From the NCBI GenBank assembly GCA_903882825.1, contig CAIRYL010000018.1:1-7680 (forward strand): 7,680 nucleotides of DNA, written 5' to 3'. Position 1 is the stretch's first letter. Each line of letters starts with the position of its first letter. Below, in pieces: positions 6,316 to 7,680 of this stretch. The position numbers and the translations under genes were made by a program. The notes under the pieces are model-generated. The model worked only from the letters and a program-made list of their open reading frames with translations. It ran no database searches and was not told the DNA's origin. Source of the stretch: an uncultured Candidatus Peregrinibacteria bacterium. GTDB lineage: Bacteria; Patescibacteriota; Gracilibacteria; CAIRYL01.

Positions 6316-6771
6316 TCATTTGGGGAATTTTTGTATAAATAAACTTTTAGCATCCAGATATTTAATAGCGCTTGTCCCAATATCTAAAATATTCTGCATT
6401 ATTGTATGTATTTGCATCGCTATTCCATCCAATTTCAATTCTATTGCAGAAAAATTTGTATTATGGTCAAGTGATTGTTCAATTTTTCCTATTTCAGAAA
6501 ACAAAGTAGACGCATAATCCCTTTGACTACTTATTAATGTGTATAAATCGCTTAATTCAGCATTAATATCCTTTTTATTTGCCCTATAAAAAATAATTTT
6601 CAAATCCTGACGATTTTCTGTTGAACCACCGCTGAAGATGAAATGAGATAATTCTTTCGAAAATTCAAAAAAATTATCTAATTGTTTTCGCATCTCTTTA
6701 ATAATACATTTTATTTCGATTTTTTTTATAACAATTTTTAATGGATTATTGCCTACGTTAAGACTTTCCAT
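6316..6771 (-). CDS. Hypothetical protein, 151 residues, mostly helical
   Basis: I do not recognise this protein. It runs from ATG 6771 to TGA 6316 with no internal stop, unlikely by chance in DNA this AT-rich. The N-terminal 30 residues are basic ('KIVIKKIEIKCIIKEMRK'). The rest is charged and amphipathic with many Leu, Ile, Asp and Glu residues, and the stretch from about 70 to 140 looks like long helices or a weak coiled coil. No membrane span, signal peptide or enzymatic motif is seen. The coding strand lacks the strong purine excess of ligA and the transglutaminase gene, so composition differs from its neighbours. ATG 6771 lies one base from a 14-bp inverted repeat and has no Shine-Dalgarno; an in-frame TGA just upstream prevents extension. 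It is the only gene here ending in TGA. A second ATG at codon 27 is an alternative start. Confidence 0.6.
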   Translation of the reverse strand: MESLNVGNNPLKIVIKKIEIKCIIKEMRKQLDNFFEFSKELSHFIFSGGSTENRQDLKIIFYRANKKDINAELSDLYTLISSQRDYASTLFSEIGKIEQSLDHNTNFSAIELKLDGIAMQIHTIMQNILDIGTSAIKYLDAKSLFIQKFPK

Positions 6772-6809
6772 ACCATAAAAAAAGAGTCACTACTTTCTTT
6801 TTTTATGGT
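6772..6809. repeat. 14-bp inverted repeat abutting the start of the hypothetical gene
   Basis: The left arm at 6772-6785 (A, CCAT, seven A, GA) is perfectly complementary to the right arm at 6796-6809, with a ten-base loop. The A and T runs dominate the stem. On the minus strand the hairpin ends immediately before the ATG at 6771. It could fold in the 5' leader and limit ribosome access, or act as a two-way terminator between this gene and the one at 6959. A consensus TTGACA lies just upstream on the minus strand (6820-6815), but no matching -10 is found 16-19 bases further on. Confidence 0.6.
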
Positions 6810-6898
6810 TATTTTGTCAAATATTTTTTTAAGGAATGTTTACAAACGTAATATTTAAAAAAAGTGATCGATTAAAAATAGCTTCAAATATGGATTAA

Positions 6899-6920
6899 TT
6901 CGTTTCTCGAGAGTTACGAA
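6899..6920. repeat. Small dyad with palindromic centre in the 187-bp gap
   Basis: TTCGT (6899-6903) is complementary to ACGAA (6916-6920) and encloses the palindrome TCTCGAGA. It lies about 40 bases past the stop of the minus-strand surface-protein gene. No T-run follows on that strand, so it is not a convincing terminator; the plus strand does have a T-run after it (near 6930). It is the only other structured element I see between 6810 and 6958. Confidence 0.3.
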
Positions 6921-6958
6921 ACCGCACTTTTTTAGGCTTTTAAATGAGTTGATGATTG

Positions 6959-7680
6959 CTAATAGCACCGTTTTTCAATTTTTACTACATTACCAGAATT
7001 GTCGTTTTGTGGTGTAAAACCCCCTATGGCATTGTTCCATCCATAAGTTAGATATCCATATGTTCCTTTATCAGCACTACGAACGCCCCACAAATAAATA
7101 TTATAATCATTATTGAAACGTGTTCCAAGATATTTTGGACTCACCATTGTGGCATACGTCATGGCGGTTCCTGATCCTATTGTGAAAGTTTTACCAAAAA
7201 AATTACTCATATTGTTCAGAGACACGCGATAATCACAATTTGGATTAAAATCAGCAGTGTCTGCAGTGGGAACCTCTTGCCAAGGACTCCCAGCTGTAAA
7301 ACAATTCGCTCCATCTTTGTCGCAATATTCTGTTGCGCCCACTTTTCCTTCTACGTCTAATTTTAATCCATTACTTATAGTTGGACTGAAAGTATTTCCA
7401 CCTACTGCTACATTTCCGTTTTCATCGGTATGCACACTACGGGTTCGGTTATGTAAATCTATAATATCATTTGCCATGGTATTCCAAGCAGATGGAGTGA
7501 GGAGTTTTCCATTTATTGCTTCTTCCGGTGTCCCAGTAAGACTTGAAATTCCTCCTGTCGTTTGCACAGTAGTCAGTGCCGCAAATCCAACGCCTCCTAC
7601 CAGTACAATGGCTATTCCCAAAAGAGCTCCAAATCCTAAATGGGATATACGAGAGAAAACATTAAGAAGAAATGAGAATT
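6959..7680 (-). CDS. Putative secreted/surface fibre-like protein (5' partial)
   Basis: The frame stays open from TAG 6959 to the right edge, so the true start lies outside the window. The TTG at 7621 could serve as a start but would cut into the hydrophobic segment. The visible 239 residues begin 'FSFLLNVFSRISHLGFGALL', a basic stretch leading into a membrane or signal segment (about 14-36, ending 'GGVGFAAL'). Then come 'GKLLTPSAWNTMAND' (57-71) and a fibre-shaft-like unit 'ENGNVAVGG...GLKLDVEGKVGA' (86-115), resembling the 'GNVGIGT..P..LDV.G' units of tail-fibre and adhesin-like proteins. 'YCDKDGANC' holds Cys119 and Cys126. The C-terminal ~100 residues are rich in Gly, Asn, Thr and Tyr with Cys148 and Cys238; I do not recognise this domain. 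Paired cysteines and no further span suggest an exported, possibly disulfide-bonded product. A cell-surface role is inference. Confidence 0.8.
   Translation of the reverse strand, partial: FSFLLNVFSRISHLGFGALLGIAIVLVGGVGFAALTTVQTTGGISSLTGTPEEAINGKLLTPSAWNTMANDIIDLHNRTRSVHTDENGNVAVGGNTFSPTISNGLKLDVEGKVGATEYCDKDGANCFTAGSPWQEVPTADTADFNPNCDYRVSLNNMSNFFGKTFTIGSGTAMTYATMVSPKYLGTRFNNDYNIYLWGVRSADKGTYGYLTYGWNNAIGGFTPQNDNSGNVVKIEKRCY

Noticed and set aside
1..7680. CRISPR array, insertion sequence, phage attachment site or defence cassette
   Set aside because: No regularly spaced direct repeats, transposase motifs or terminal inverted repeats with target duplications were seen. The tRNA is complete with no duplicated 3' end nearby, and none of the genes belongs to a known defence family.

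Overview
The window is AT-rich, compact bacterial DNA. Its genes have no informative operon partners, and their start sites mostly lack a clear Shine-Dalgarno sequence. No single gene fixes the taxonomy. The right-hand surface protein combines an N-terminal membrane segment, a 'GKLLTPSAWNTMAND' block and a 'LKLDVEGKVGATEYCD' block, a style I associate with Candidate Phyla Radiation (Patescibacteria) genomes; this is an inference. The standard genetic code fits: the 737- and 862-codon genes contain no in-frame TGA, which argues against the TGA=Gly lineages (Gracilibacteria, Absconditabacteria).

Left edge (1-296): the C-terminal end of an unrecognised plus-strand gene, followed at once by a headless remnant of a type 1 ribonuclease H. 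Then comes a weak hairpin/T-run that overlaps a possible promoter.

297-1178 (+): a membrane-anchored metallo-beta-lactamase-fold hydrolase of the ComEC/Rec2 type without the DNA channel. It converges on 1190-3778 (-), with 11 bp between the stop codons. The minus gene is a large multi-spanning transglutaminase-like protein of the TgpA/YebA family, whose first ~245 residues resemble the front part of a DUF58 protein. DUF58 and TgpA proteins are usually separate neighbours, so this looks like a fusion.

3877-3952 (-): a complete tRNA with a CAU anticodon and encoded CCA. Its stems point to the lysidine-type isoleucine tRNA rather than methionine. 4033-6246 (-): a complete NAD+-dependent DNA ligase, ligA, with a ~33-residue N-terminal extension.

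6316-7680 (-): a 151-codon unrecognised gene whose start abuts a 14-bp AT-rich inverted repeat, then the C-terminal part of a probable secreted or surface fibre-like protein running off the right edge. A strong Shine-Dalgarno/ATG pair on the opposite strand sits in the gap upstream of ligA. No mobile element, CRISPR array or defence cassette is visible. The most unusual items are the DUF58-TgpA fusion and the RNase H remnant.
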